Shown here in pieces: positions 8,885 to 17,977 of a stretch of 64,000 bases of DNA. Made by a program: the position numbers and the translations under genes. Source of the DNA: DUOA01 sp012839095 (lineage in GTDB: Bacteria; Bacillota; Clostridia; Caldicoprobacterales; DTU083); the NCBI GenBank assembly GCA_050951505.1, contig JBMNJE010000010.1, positions 1-64,000 of the forward strand, read 5' to 3'. The notes beneath the pieces were generated by a model. The model ran no database searches. It was not told the origin of the DNA and saw only the letters and a program-made list of their open reading frames with translations. Every line of letters begins with the position of its first letter. Position 1 is the first letter of the stretch.

Positions 8885-10833
8885 TGATTTGACTGCAGGA
8901 ACTAAAAATTCAACCCTAACTGATCCTTGACAACTTCATTCAAAACCCATTTTTAGGTAAAATCCAAGGTAACTAAGAAAATTAGTGCACATTTATGGCT
9001 ACAAAAGGTCATATATCAACCGATTTCCCTGGGGTTTTGCCCCATTCATCTAGAATTGGGCACAAAGATCCCTTGGAGCAGTGTGATTTTCTTTTTTCGG
9101 TTTGTATCCGCCTTGCATAAACTTAGTAAACCGTTTGATGTTTTGTACAGTTACTTTCAAGCCGCAAACAATTATGCTTTTGACTATACCGCGTACACTG
9201 AGTTTGTCTAAGCCTGTGCGTTTCAGCGCGGAGTTGCTTCCTTCTATCCCGGCCCGTTTGCTTGTGTTCTCTTTTCGTTCTGACTTCATTGTTTCACGCT
9301 GCTGGCTCACCTTTACCGTCTTGAGGGGAATACGAACAACGCAATCCTTTTTCTGCTCTTTGCTGTAACATTGGTCACGGAACTCGCATCCTGAACAAGC
9401 TTCATGTGGAAAGTGAGCAGTTGTCTGACTGTTGTTAACGCCGGCTTGTGTAGGAACATAGCCTTTAGGGCACTTAAGGATAGTATTGGTTTCTGGCTCT
9501 ATTTCGAATTCTGTAACGGGCAGCTTCTTGCTGGGCTCGGTACCGCTCATGTTGGTTAAATGGATTTCTATTTCATTCTTATTTGCTTCTTCATAGACTT
9601 CTTCTGAGTGGAATCCGCCATCGACATACATGTCGGTACAATTTGTATTTTCATGGATCTCCTTTATCCGGCCTGTAAGGATTTCTACATCACTGACAGT
9701 GTTTGCTTCTACAGCATAATCGGTAATAAGCTGGAAATCGTTATCCTTACTGCAAGTTTCCGATATCTCAAGAACATAGCCGCTCTGAGCTACATTTCCT
9801 TTCCTCCGAAAAGTAGCATCTTCATCAAATGCAGACTGGAGAGAATCAGGGGATATATCTTTCTTTGACTTTGGAACTAGCTTTTCACTATCCTCGGCAG
9901 TTATGGATTGCTCATTTAGAAACCTCTTGGTTATGCGTACTTCATCCGATTCAAGCATGCCCGGCTGTTGTTCCAATATATCAAGTGCTTCTTTGCACAG
10001 ATTCAAAAGTAGGGACAGCTTGCTGTCTCCATCCTGTTGCTTTGACCGATATAGAATATCAGTCTTGAAACTGGGTTCCAATACTTTGGATAGTGAATCG
10101 GTCAGTTTATCCTTGGGAATAGCTTTTACTGCCTGTGTGAGGACATCATAGGCCAGGGACATACGGCCAGCCTTTTTAATATTGCTCATAAACATGGTTG
10201 TGTCCGTCCTTTGTTCCTCCAGAGAAACACCGGCCTCTCCCGCAAAGCCATGCAATAGTTTTATGAACTGTTCAAATAAAAGGTCTCCACTTTCGGGGTT
10301 GTCGATATAGTATTCATATATTCTCTGTCGGAAATAGTAAAGGGTTCTTTCAGCGAGATTTAATTCCCCTAAAGAGCGTATGCCAACGGCATAATTTATC
10401 TGATAATCAAAATAGAAGGCGTCTAATAGTTCCAGATCGTTATACTGCCTCATTTGCTTGATATATTCTAATGATAACAGGATGTTTACAGGAAAATTAG
10501 GCTTGCCTGTTTTACCATAAAGTACAGCAAAGGGTTCTTCATCTATTTTCTTAAACACATGTTCGTAGAAGACAGGCGCCCACGACTTTTCCAACTTTGC
10601 TACTACTCTGTGATTCATCCATTGTCGGCTATCAAAAAAAGTTTCCTGTTCGTGTTTATCATTAGCTCTGAACATATGCTCCACCTTTTTGTTACATATT
10701 TGTTATTTTATACTAACATTATAACATAAAAATGGCTTGTAGTCCAGTAATACCAACGGTTTTATGGGCTTTTATGAAGTTATCAAGGTGCGTTTCCAGC
10801 TAGGTTTCTAGCTGAGTTATTGCAGTAGAATCA
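8885..10833 (-). mobile_element. IS1182-type insertion sequence, copy B (inverted)
   Basis: This is the second copy, in reverse orientation, 1949 bases. It is one base shorter than copy A because of a one-base difference next to the transposase start. Ends are the same inverted repeats as in copy A. No target duplication is visible: TCTT stands before it and TAAT after it. It ends 30 bases from the anti-sigma stop codon, so it has probably replaced that operon's natural downstream region. Confidence 0.9.
9050..10675 (-). CDS. IS1182-family transposase, copy B
   Basis: The 541-residue sequence is the same as copy A as far as compared, with silent changes only noticed. The one-base deletion between the ribosome binding site and ATG puts a GTG (10684) in frame three codons upstream. 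The ATG at 10675, used by copy A, remains the more likely start because AAAGGTGG sits at normal distance from it. The domain layout is the same: DDE catalytic core interrupted by a cysteine-rich insert. Both copies look functional, so either could move the region between them or drive inversions by recombination. Confidence 0.9.
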   Translation of the reverse strand: MFRANDKHEQETFFDSRQWMNHRVVAKLEKSWAPVFYEHVFKKIDEEPFAVLYGKTGKPNFPVNILLSLEYIKQMRQYNDLELLDAFYFDYQINYAVGIRSLGELNLAERTLYYFRQRIYEYYIDNPESGDLLFEQFIKLLHGFAGEAGVSLEEQRTDTTMFMSNIKKAGRMSLAYDVLTQAVKAIPKDKLTDSLSKVLEPSFKTDILYRSKQQDGDSKLSLLLNLCKEALDILEQQPGMLESDEVRITKRFLNEQSITAEDSEKLVPKSKKDISPDSLQSAFDEDATFRRKGNVAQSGYVLEISETCSKDNDFQLITDYAVEANTVSDVEILTGRIKEIHENTNCTDMYVDGGFHSEEVYEEANKNEIEIHLTNMSGTEPSKKLPVTEFEIEPETNTILKCPKGYVPTQAGVNNSQTTAHFPHEACSGCEFRDQCYSKEQKKDCVVRIPLKTVKVSQQRETMKSERKENTSKRAGIEGSNSALKRTGLDKLSVRGIVKSIIVCGLKVTVQNIKRFTKFMQGGYKPKKENHTAPRDLCAQF

Positions 10834-10863
10834 TAATTATTATGTGCAGTCATCATTCTTTGA

Positions 10864-11766
10864 TCATCCGGTTTTCTGCCTATAAAGGCTTAGTAATGAC
10901 ACTGTAAGCAAAAATACGAAATACAATGGAAAAGCCACCATTAAAATTGCAACAAAATCTCTTAGTGCAGTATAGGATGAAGTGGGAAAACCTCGTACGC
11001 ACAGATGGCCTATTATATACGAGACGGGTATAAACAGAATTCTTATCAGCCGCTTTTTCATTCTGGACTCCTTTCGGAACAACAGAAGCAGCAATGCAGT
11101 TAATGCAGTGAATACGATTGCTGTCAGGAGATAATAAGCCAATACCAGTCTGGGCAGTGATTTCATACCGCCTCCCGGATAAAGATCTTTGCCGTATATC
11201 AGTATGTCATGACTCTCATCTGCTGAATAATAGTATACTGACACTACATTCTCCCCATTAGGATTCAAGATGGTTCTTTGCGCCCTTCGTTTGCCAATAT
11301 TCCTGGTCCAATAGCTGTTCCATGTTGTTATACTGTACTCATATCCGGACTGATCTTCCACTAAAATACGGGACAAATCATAATCGGATACCTCTTCGCC
11401 AAACTCAGCCAAAACCGTCCCATCGCTTCTCTCTGTTATCTTCACCACATCCATTGAGTAAGGAATATTTTCCGGCATAGTCAGATTGGCCATTATGATT
11501 ACAACAAAGGTCAGGGTCAACAGTATAGTTAAGGCAATGGTCTGAATTTTCTTCTTCAAAAGTTTATTTCTTAGACTTCTTAAGGGCCCGGCATCGGTAT
11601 CAGCAGGTATGCTGTATGCTGGCTGCAGCTTCATTTTGTTAAGCTCCTTCCTGCAGTCTTCACATGATTCAATATGCTCATCCACAATTGTTCTTGTATC
11701 TTTGCTGGCCATTTTTTCTACATACAGAGGCAGTAAATCTCTGATAACATCACAGGATACATTCAT
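10864..11766 (-). CDS. Anti-sigma factor with zinc-finger (zf-HC2) domain
   Basis: A 300-residue membrane protein. The N-terminus is a putative zinc-finger anti-sigma domain: MNVSCDVIRDLLPLYVEK, then HIESCEDCRKEL (HxxxCxxC, residues about 32-39). One transmembrane helix follows near 75-95, then an extracytoplasmic region of about 110 residues, then further hydrophobic segments near 205-230, 240-260 and 270-295. It overlaps the upstream sigma gene by four bases (ATGA), the standard coupling for a sigma/anti-sigma pair, so it most likely holds the sigma factor inactive at the membrane. The signal is unknown. The IS1182 copy B lies just beyond its stop. Confidence 0.88.
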   Translation of the reverse strand: MNVSCDVIRDLLPLYVEKMASKDTRTIVDEHIESCEDCRKELNKMKLQPAYSIPADTDAGPLRSLRNKLLKKKIQTIALTILLTLTFVVIIMANLTMPENIPYSMDVVKITERSDGTVLAEFGEEVSDYDLSRILVEDQSGYEYSITTWNSYWTRNIGKRRAQRTILNPNGENVVSVYYYSADESHDILIYGKDLYPGGGMKSLPRLVLAYYLLTAIVFTALTALLLLLFRKESRMKKRLIRILFIPVSYIIGHLCVRGFPTSSYTALRDFVAILMVAFPLYFVFLLTVSLLSLYRQKTG

Positions 11767-12248
11767 CCGTCATCCTCCATTCTCTCTTGCATTTTCTTTT
11801 TCGCCCGGTGAAAAGTGACACAGGCCCAGTTCTCGGTTTTTCCAAACAGCGAGGCAATCTGTCTGAAGCTGAGTTCACCAAAAACACGCAGGGTAAAGAC
11901 TTCCTTGTAAGGTTCATCCAAGCTGTGTAGAATCCGGTGAGCTTTCATGGAATCCATAGCAGAGATAACAGACTGCTCCAGATTAAACTGATCTTCCAGC
12001 TGAGGGGGAATCTCCTGAACAGGATGCCTGCCTTTTTTTCTTAAATAGGAAAAATACGTGTTCCTGGCAATCTGGCACAGCCAAACCCGGATATCACAAT
12101 TTCCTTTGAAGCTGTCAATACTTTTCAAGGCCTTCAAAAATGTCTCGGAAGTGATATCCTGGGCTGTTAGTTCGTCACCGGAAATACTCATTGTGTATAG
12201 AAAGACATCCCTAAAGTACATCCGATAGACTTGCTCAAACTCTGTCAA
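11763..12248 (-). CDS. ECF-type RNA polymerase sigma factor
   Basis: A 161-residue extracytoplasmic-function sigma-70 factor. Sigma region 2 (about residues 5-75) includes DITSETFLKALKSIDSFKGN and WLCQIARNTYFSYLRKK, the -10 recognition helix area. Region 4 (about 105-155) includes LDEPYKEVFTLRVFGELSF and the helix-turn-helix IASLFGKTENWACVTFHRA. Translation starts at TTG 12248 behind a strong AGGGGGTG site. It is co-transcribed and overlaps the anti-sigma gene. A matching ECF-type promoter lies directly upstream, suggesting autoregulation. The regulon is unknown; the extracytoplasmic signal probably enters through the anti-sigma protein. Confidence 0.92.
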   Translation of the reverse strand: MTEFEQVYRMYFRDVFLYTMSISGDELTAQDITSETFLKALKSIDSFKGNCDIRVWLCQIARNTYFSYLRKKGRHPVQEIPPQLEDQFNLEQSVISAMDSMKAHRILHSLDEPYKEVFTLRVFGELSFRQIASLFGKTENWACVTFHRAKKKMQERMEDDG

Positions 12249-12270
12249 CTTTTCACCCCCTCATCTATAA

Positions 12271-12296
12271 GACGCTGAAAAACCAATTATCTTACA
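12271..12296 (-). promoter_or_regulatory. Probable ECF autoregulatory promoter
   Basis: On the reverse strand TGTAAG (12291-12296) is followed after exactly 16 bases by CGTC (12271-12274). This resembles Firmicutes ECF promoters of the TGNAAC-N16-CGTC type. It lies about 25 bases ahead of the TTG start of the ECF sigma gene, so the sigma factor may transcribe its own operon. The motif is seen; the use is inferred. Confidence 0.55.
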
Positions 12297-12545
12297 GAAT
12301 TTTTTATGTTATTTCTATAAATTTTGGAATCCTTCCCTCATAATCATTTATGATCTCTGAATATCTCATTTATTATTAAGGCTTTATTTTACTTAATGGA
12401 AGCTCTATATTCCATTATATACGATTTAGCAGTACTGCAACTTCAATAATTTTATGCAGCTGAATATATTATCACTATGAGTCGATTCAGCTTTCATAGG
12501 AAATACTATTGTTAAATGAATGAACCAACAGGAGGTTACTACTCA

Positions 12546-12968
12546 ATGGATGAGCCCAATGTAAAAACATTGAATGAGCTGCTGCGGGGTGAACATATGG
12601 CTATACAGGCCTACGAAAGTATCATGCCTGCTCTGACGGAAAACACGCGCAAACAATTAAAAGACATGCTGCAGGATCACAAGAACCATGCCGCTGAGCT
12701 GGCTGATCGAATCTCCTCATTAGGTGGTATCCCGGAGGAATCCACCGGTATGGCAGGGATGATGTCCCGGACTAAGCTGAAGGTGGAAAGCAAGGTGCGG
12801 GATGAAAAGAGCATGCTGAAAAAGCTTTATGATGGAGAAGATCAGGGCATTGCTGCAGTGGAAAAGATTATTAAGGGAGACCTGGATTCCGCCAGCCGCG
12901 AAATGGTGGATAAGATACTTCGCACAGATCATGATCATCTTAAGAAACTGGAAAAGATGATTCATTAA
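12546..12968 (+). CDS. Ferritin-like four-helix protein (DUF2383-type)
   Basis: A 140-residue, highly helical protein. The helices carry Glu/His residues in the ferritin-like pattern: LLRGEHMAIQAYESIMP, then DHKNHAAELADRI, then GEDQGIAAVEKI, then RTDHDHLKKLEKMI. This suggests a di-iron or structural four-helix bundle of the DUF2383/PA2169 group. The start is ATG 12546, ten bases after AGGAGG; an earlier in-frame ATG at 12516 has no ribosome binding site. An inverted repeat (AGCTGAAT ... ATTCAGCT, 12458-12465 and 12485-12492) precedes the gene and might be an operator. The gene stands alone with its own terminator. The role is unknown; oxidative or stress protection is a guess from family. Confidence 0.75.
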   Translation: MDEPNVKTLNELLRGEHMAIQAYESIMPALTENTRKQLKDMLQDHKNHAAELADRISSLGGIPEESTGMAGMMSRTKLKVESKVRDEKSMLKKLYDGEDQGIAAVEKIIKGDLDSASREMVDKILRTDHDHLKKLEKMIH

Positions 12969-13025
12969 TCGAATCAAGCCATGAAATAACAAGTAAAGCA
13001 TAAAGGAACAAAAAATAATTAAAGC

Positions 13026-13068
13026 AAAGCCCTAAGGATGAACTGATATTCATTCCCAGGGCTTTTTT
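13026..13068 (+). terminator. Rho-independent terminator after the ferritin-like gene
   Basis: The stem AAGCCCT/AGGGCTT is extended inward by a GGATGAA/TTCATTCC pairing and followed by a run of Ts. It ends the ferritin-like transcript and separates it from the GH130 gene. Confidence 0.85.
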
Positions 13069-13215
13069 CTCTTACTTCAAATAATTGGCTTTAGATGTTT
13101 GCATCAATTTATATATTTGTTACAATATATATAATACATACCTTAAGGACACATATCTGCAAAGAAATGAAGAACAGTTTATAAAGGCTGATTATGAATT
13201 AAAAGGAGAAAAAGG

Positions 13216-14391
13216 ATGTATAAGGAAAAGCTTAAAAAGATTATTCAAAGTTATAATAATACCATCAGCAGAAGGAACAGAAAAACTGATTTTTATAACG
13301 GACTTTTTGACAGATGGGAAAATCCTGTTCTGACAAGAGACCATATCCCATATTTCTGGAAATACAATCTTAACAAAGAGGAAAATCCCAATCTCATTGA
13401 AACATTGGGAGTAAATGCAGTATTTAATGCCGGTGCCATTCTTTTGGACGAAAAGTATTACCTGGTAGCCAGGGTGGAAGGTAATGATCGGAAATCATTC
13501 TTTGCAGTGGCAGAAAGCGACAACGGCGTGGATGGTTTTAAGTTCTGGGATTATCCTGTTCTTCTTCCGGATACGGAAAAGGATGAGGTAAACGTCTATG
13601 ACATGCGGCTGACAAAACACGAGGACGGATGGATTTATGGTGTATTCTGCTCTGAAAGCAAGGATACATCCGTCAGCGACTTGTCTGCTGCCAAGGCTGC
13701 AGCAGGTATCGTTAGAACAAAAGATCTGAAAGAGTGGGAAAGACTGCCTAATTTAAAAACAAAATCCCCGCAGCAAAGAAATGTTGTACTGCATCCTGAA
13801 TTTGTAAATGGAAAGTATGCATTTTATACCAGGCCGCAGGATGGTTTTATTGAAACCGGCTCCGGAGGCGGAATTGGATTTGCTCTGTGTGATGACATTG
13901 AAAATCCTGAAATCGGCCATGAGAGAATAATCAACCATAGAAAATATCATACGATTACTGAAGCAAAAAACGGAGCAGGAGCTGTACCCATAAAAACTGA
14001 AAAAGGCTGGATACATATTGCTCATGGCGTCAGAAACACTGCCGCCGGCTTGCGATACGTGTTATATGCATTCGCAACAGACCTTGCAGATCCAGGGAAG
14101 CAAATAGCCGAACCTTCCGGATTGCTTCTTGGTCCTCTTGGTGGTGAACGCGTGGGGGATGTTTCCAATGTTGTATTCTGCAATGGAGCTGTAGTTAATG
14201 AAAATAACGAAGTGTTTATTTATTATGCCTCAAGTGATACCAGGCTGCATGTAGCAACCACTACATTAGAGAAATTAGTACATTACGTGTTCAACACGCC
14301 CGGTGATCTTCTGCGTTCAGCAGACTGTGTGAAGCAAAGATGCCAACTTATTGCCAAAAACCTTGAGTATATGAATAAAATGGATTTATAG
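13216..14391 (+). CDS. GH130 4-O-beta-mannosyl-glucose phosphorylase
   Basis: A 391-residue single-domain five-bladed propeller enzyme of glycoside hydrolase family 130. Visible signatures are NAGAILLDEKYYLVARVEG, VYDMRLT (general acid Asp region), HPEFVNGKYAFYTRPQDGF and SGGGIGFALC. These fit the GH130_1 branch (mannosylglucose phosphorylase, EC 2.4.1.281), which splits mannosyl-glucose with phosphate into mannose 1-phosphate and glucose during mannan use. Length matches this branch. The start is ATG 13216 behind AAGGAGAAAAAGG. No mannan-degrading partner genes lie next to it, so the enzyme works on imported disaccharide from elsewhere or on a related beta-mannoside. Family is sure; exact substrate is likely. 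Confidence 0.87.
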   Translation: MYKEKLKKIIQSYNNTISRRNRKTDFYNGLFDRWENPVLTRDHIPYFWKYNLNKEENPNLIETLGVNAVFNAGAILLDEKYYLVARVEGNDRKSFFAVAESDNGVDGFKFWDYPVLLPDTEKDEVNVYDMRLTKHEDGWIYGVFCSESKDTSVSDLSAAKAAAGIVRTKDLKEWERLPNLKTKSPQQRNVVLHPEFVNGKYAFYTRPQDGFIETGSGGGIGFALCDDIENPEIGHERIINHRKYHTITEAKNGAGAVPIKTEKGWIHIAHGVRNTAAGLRYVLYAFATDLADPGKQIAEPSGLLLGPLGGERVGDVSNVVFCNGAVVNENNEVFIYYASSDTRLHVATTTLEKLVHYVFNTPGDLLRSADCVKQRCQLIAKNLEYMNKMDL

Positions 14392-14469
14392 GCCAGAGAC
14401 ACATAATATCCTGGGTATTGCTTTACCGGATATATTCCAGAGTAATAACTTGAGAACAGGGGGAATCAA

Positions 14470-15363
14470 ATGTCTGTTATAAGGATTAGCAGCCTGACAA
14501 AACGTTTTGGCCAGATAACCGCGCTGGACGGAATTGATCTTACGGTAAACCGAGGTGAAATTTATGGATTCATCGGTCCCAATGGGGCAGGCAAAACTAC
14601 CACAATCCGTATATTGCTGGGTATTTTGAAAGCTGCAGAGGGCGAGGCGAAAGTATTTGGAATGGATGCATGGAAAGACGCCGTTGAAATTCATAAAAAT
14701 GTTGCCTATGTCCCCGGGGAAGTAAATCTCTGGCCCAATCTGACCGGCGGCGAAGTAATTGATCTGTTCGTAAAGCTGCGCAGATCAAATAACAAGAGCC
14801 GGCGGGAGGAACTGATTGAAAGGTTTGATTTGGATCCCTCCAAAAAATGCAGAACCTATTCAAAGGGCAACCGGCAGAAGGTTGCACTGATTGCGGCCTT
14901 TGCATCCGATGCTGATTTGTACATATTGGATGAACCTACTTCAGGACTGGACCCCTTGATGGAAAGTGTATTCCAGGAATGCATTGCCGAGGCCAGGAAT
15001 GAAGGAAAAAGCGTTTTGCTTTCCAGTCATATTTTATCAGAAGTAGAAAAGCTGTGTGACAAGATCAGTATTATACGCGCGGGCAGAATAATTGAATCAG
15101 GCAGCCTGGACGAGCTGCGCCACCTGACCAGAACCAGTTTGTTTATTGAAACCAAAAATCCAATTGCCTCCCTGCATGAGCTGAAAGGTGTTCATGACAT
15201 TGAAACAAGAGACAAGGCAGTCTATTTTCAACTGGATACGGAAGAGCTTGACAATATAATGAAATATGTCAGCCAATTTGGTATTGTAAAACTGGAAAGT
15301 GCTCCCCCCACTTTGGAAGACTTATTTATGAGACACTACAAGGGCGACGGGGGTGAGTCTTAA
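14470..15363 (+). CDS. ABC transporter ATP-binding protein (ABC-2 exporter)
   Basis: A 297-residue nucleotide-binding subunit. Walker A is GPNGAGKTTT (near residue 39), the signature is the unusual YSKGNRQKV (near 136), Walker B is LYILDEPTSGLDP (near 156), and the switch His is in LLSSHILSEVEK. A C-terminal extension of about 80 residues is typical of drug- and antibiotic-exporter ATPases. It starts at ATG after CAGGGGGAA. The permease gene begins on the last base of its stop codon, so the two are translationally coupled and form one exporter. The substrate is not known; related systems export antimicrobial compounds. Confidence 0.9.
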   Translation: MSVIRISSLTKRFGQITALDGIDLTVNRGEIYGFIGPNGAGKTTTIRILLGILKAAEGEAKVFGMDAWKDAVEIHKNVAYVPGEVNLWPNLTGGEVIDLFVKLRRSNNKSRREELIERFDLDPSKKCRTYSKGNRQKVALIAAFASDADLYILDEPTSGLDPLMESVFQECIAEARNEGKSVLLSSHILSEVEKLCDKISIIRAGRIIESGSLDELRHLTRTSLFIETKNPIASLHELKGVHDIETRDKAVYFQLDTEELDNIMKYVSQFGIVKLESAPPTLEDLFMRHYKGDGGES

Positions 15364-16964
15364 TGTCCAGGCATTACGCAAATACAGGCATATTATCGCT
15401 CTTCATATTACGTAAGGATCGTATAAGAATACCTGTATGGGTTGTTTCCATCGTTGGGTTTACGATTTTTTTTGCTGCAATGCTTCCGGACTTATATACA
15501 ACTGGTGCAGACAGACAGATAATGGCGGAAACCATGAAAAACCCGGCTGTTACCGTTATGCTGGGTCCCGGGTATGGCCTGGACAATTATACCGACGGAG
15601 CTATGATGGCTCATTTTATGCTGCTTTTTACTGCTGTTGCCACAGGAATCATGAGTATATTATTAACAATCAGGCATACCAGGGAAGATGAAGAAGCAGG
15701 GCGGATTGAAATGATCCGATCTCTTCCTTCCGGGTCCCTGTCCCCGCTTGCTGCCACAATTCTGATAGTTACATTAACGAATATTGTCCTCTCTCTGTCA
15801 GCAGGCTTCGGCCTCTATGCCTTAGGTTATGACAGTATGGATTTCAATGGCTGTCTGCTGTATGGAGCCTCATTGGGAGCTGCCGGCATATTCTTTGTAG
15901 CACTGACGGGATTCTTTGCACAGCTTACATCCAACACACGAACTGCAATGGGATACTCTTTTGGTTTTCTGATTCTTGCTTATATTGTCAGAGGAATAGG
16001 CGATGTTGAAAATGAGATATTATCACTTCTGTCACCCCTTGGCTTGATTCTTAGAACCGAGGCTTTTGTAAACAACTATTGGTGGCCTGTGTTGCTGACT
16101 ATAGGTATATCTGCTGCTATATTCGGATTGTCATTATACCTGAATTCCATCAGAGATACAGGAGCGGGGTTTATACCGGCCAGGCCCGGCAGGAAAACAG
16201 CTTCCGGATTGCTGGCCTCTCCCCTGGGGCTCGCTCTAAGATTGCAGCGAGCTGCCATTATTGCATGGACAATCGGGATGCTTGTATTAGGTGTTTCTTA
16301 CGGTTCTGTTATGGGAGATTTGGAAGGCTTTTTAGAAAGCAGCGAACTCATTAGGCAGATGATTCCAGAATCAGAAGGGTTTAATCTGACACAGCGATTC
16401 GTATCCATGCTTATGACCATACTGAGTATATTGGGTACAATCCCTGTTCTGATGTTTATCCTGAAGCACAGGTCAGAAGAAAAAGGAAGGAGAACCGAGC
16501 ATCTTCTTTCAAGGGCAGTATCAAGATACAGTATACTCGGAAGTTACACCTCTATTGCAGTGGCAGCAGCCCCTGTTATACAGCTTATGTCCATTGTCGG
16601 TTTGTGGTCTGCCGGCCTGTTTGTAATGGATGATCCAGTTTCATTTCAGACGCTTTTAAAAGCCGGATTTGCTCATCTTCCCGCTGTTTGGACTATGGTT
16701 GGATTGGCTGTGCTGTTTATCGGATTCAGGCCTGATATGACCGGCTTAACCTGGCTGTACCTGGGCTATTCGTTTTTTGTTGTATATATGGGAGAGATGC
16801 TGAAACTTCCGGATTGGATGGCCAGCCTGACACCGTTTGGTCATGTTCCGAAAATACCTGTGGAAGAAGTGAATGTTTTAAAATTGGCGGTACTCACTTT
16901 AACAGCTTCAGCATTAACTGCGGCAGGATTTGCAGGGTACAAGAGGCGGGACGTACAGGGATAG
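15363..16964 (+). CDS. ABC-2 type exporter permease
   Basis: A 533-residue membrane protein with about 12 hydrophobic segments, in two similar halves. Each half has a long extracellular loop after the first helix, the layout of the polyketide-antibiotic exporter family (Tylosin/TetAB-type permeases). The cytosolic stretch HTREDEEAGRIEMIRSLPSG (about residues 105-125) is the conserved coupling region near the ATPase; a second, HRSEEKGRRTEHLLSRAVS, occurs in the C-terminal half. It overlaps the ATPase gene by one base. It probably exports a hydrophobic antimicrobial or cell-envelope compound. Confidence 0.88.
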   Translation: MSRHYANTGILSLFILRKDRIRIPVWVVSIVGFTIFFAAMLPDLYTTGADRQIMAETMKNPAVTVMLGPGYGLDNYTDGAMMAHFMLLFTAVATGIMSILLTIRHTREDEEAGRIEMIRSLPSGSLSPLAATILIVTLTNIVLSLSAGFGLYALGYDSMDFNGCLLYGASLGAAGIFFVALTGFFAQLTSNTRTAMGYSFGFLILAYIVRGIGDVENEILSLLSPLGLILRTEAFVNNYWWPVLLTIGISAAIFGLSLYLNSIRDTGAGFIPARPGRKTASGLLASPLGLALRLQRAAIIAWTIGMLVLGVSYGSVMGDLEGFLESSELIRQMIPESEGFNLTQRFVSMLMTILSILGTIPVLMFILKHRSEEKGRRTEHLLSRAVSRYSILGSYTSIAVAAAPVIQLMSIVGLWSAGLFVMDDPVSFQTLLKAGFAHLPAVWTMVGLAVLFIGFRPDMTGLTWLYLGYSFFVVYMGEMLKLPDWMASLTPFGHVPKIPVEEVNVLKLAVLTLTASALTAAGFAGYKRRDVQG

Positions 16965-16998
16965 GGTGCCCTGCTCTGCTTATAGCCATGATTTACTG

Positions 16999-17412
16999 CT
17001 AAATATGCTTTAGAACATAGTCAAAAAGCAGCGGCTGTATAGCCGGGTAGGTCAGATTATCCGGCAGCCGGTCAAACAGGGCTGTTTCAGCTATTTCAAA
17101 ATCAGGCAGTTCTCCCATCCTATGAATCTCAGCATAAAACAGGTATCCGCCTGCCGTGATTTCATCCACGGTTGCGGTATAGATGGTCATAAAGGACAGT
17201 GAAAATTCCACAGCGCCTGTTTCCTCATAAAGTTCTCTCCCGGCGGCAGAAAAGATATCCTCGCCAGGTTCTATGTGTCCCGCAGGCAGCTCGAATGTGC
17301 TGCGTTCCCTGTGTCTTACAAATATCCATTTACCCTTGTACCTGGAAGCTATGATCACGAAGGGCATATCAGTGTTTTCAGGTACCTGGTCATGAAACTC
17401 TACTTTTACCAT
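16999..17412 (-). CDS. Nudix hydrolase
   Basis: A 137-residue Nudix protein with an intact box, GHIEPGEDIFSAAGRELYEETGAV (GX5EX7REUXEEXGU), at about residues 46-69. The metal-binding glutamates are present, so it should hydrolyse a nucleoside-diphosphate-linked compound; the 8-oxo-dGTPase-like length does not decide the substrate. ATG at 17412 is chosen because AGGAG lies six bases before it; the longer frame to 17436 has no such site. It is convergent with the ABC permease and 47 bases downstream of the DUF503 gene, probably in one operon with it. Confidence 0.88.
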   Translation of the reverse strand: MVKVEFHDQVPENTDMPFVIIASRYKGKWIFVRHRERSTFELPAGHIEPGEDIFSAAGRELYEETGAVEFSLSFMTIYTATVDEITAGGYLFYAEIHRMGELPDFEIAETALFDRLPDNLTYPAIQPLLFDYVLKHI

Positions 17413-17459
17413 GTCAACTCCTGCAATATGCGCCATTCAACCGCTGACAATTCCAATGT

Positions 17460-17741
17460 TTATCGGCGCTCAATCTGAATATCCGCTACCTCTGCATCTG
17501 TATTTTCTTCAACAAAGCGGCATATTTTCTCACCAATGCTGTCCGCAAGACCATTGCTTCCTGCCAGAAAGGCAATGGAAAGAACAATCGTCTGATGAAT
17601 ATCCAATGCATCGCTTTCAACAACGGAAACATTGAACTTGTTTCTGAGCTTATTGCATAGCCCCTTTGTAATTGCCCTTTTTTCCTTCAGGCTGTGAACC
17701 CATGGAGCATGCAGCCTGATCTTAATAACATATACCGTCAA
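17460..17741 (-). CDS. DUF503 (YlxP-like) protein
   Basis: A 93-residue protein of the DUF503 family. It begins with a beta strand (TVYVIKIRLHAPWVHSLKEKR) in which the SLKEKR segment is the family hallmark. It is a small ferredoxin-like fold; in Bacillus the relative YlxP lies in the nusA-infB-rbfA cluster and is tied to ribosome maturation. Translation starts at TTG 17741 with GGGAGGT in good position. Here it is outside that cluster, next to a Nudix gene, so the role is uncertain. Confidence 0.8.
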   Translation of the reverse strand: MTVYVIKIRLHAPWVHSLKEKRAITKGLCNKLRNKFNVSVVESDALDIHQTIVLSIAFLAGSNGLADSIGEKICRFVEENTDAEVADIQIERR

Positions 17742-17915
17742 TTGCTGTACCTCCCTTCGTAATGTGAGAACAGCTTTGATACTCTTTCCGCGTCTGTCTC
17801 TTATTTTTATCCTTTGACAAGAGTATATATCACTGTCGGCCGCGTATCAATCACCAGTTTGGAAACAGATAGAATATGGCATGGCAAATATTAGAGGTAT
17901 CCAAACTCCTAATAA

Positions 17916-17948
17916 TATGGGGTGTATTTCTCTGAATACACCCCATTA
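17916..17948. terminator. Strong hairpin, 12-bp stem
   Basis: ATGGGGTGTATT and AATACACCCCAT form a perfect 12-pair stem with a short loop. No long T-run follows on the plus strand, so it might act as a transcript stabiliser or a weak terminator on either strand. A similar hairpin (GGGG-TGTATTT) lies at 32182-32210, also next to a DUF4870-type sequence. Confidence 0.5.
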
Positions 17949-17977
17949 GCAGACTCTGATCAAAACAGCGACTTTAA

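Noticed and set aside
1357..10833. A classical composite transposon carrying a resistance or catabolic cargo
   Set aside because: The two copies do not share an outer target duplication and the interior is mostly dead elements; only an MFS gene is intact, so cargo mobilisation is not supported.
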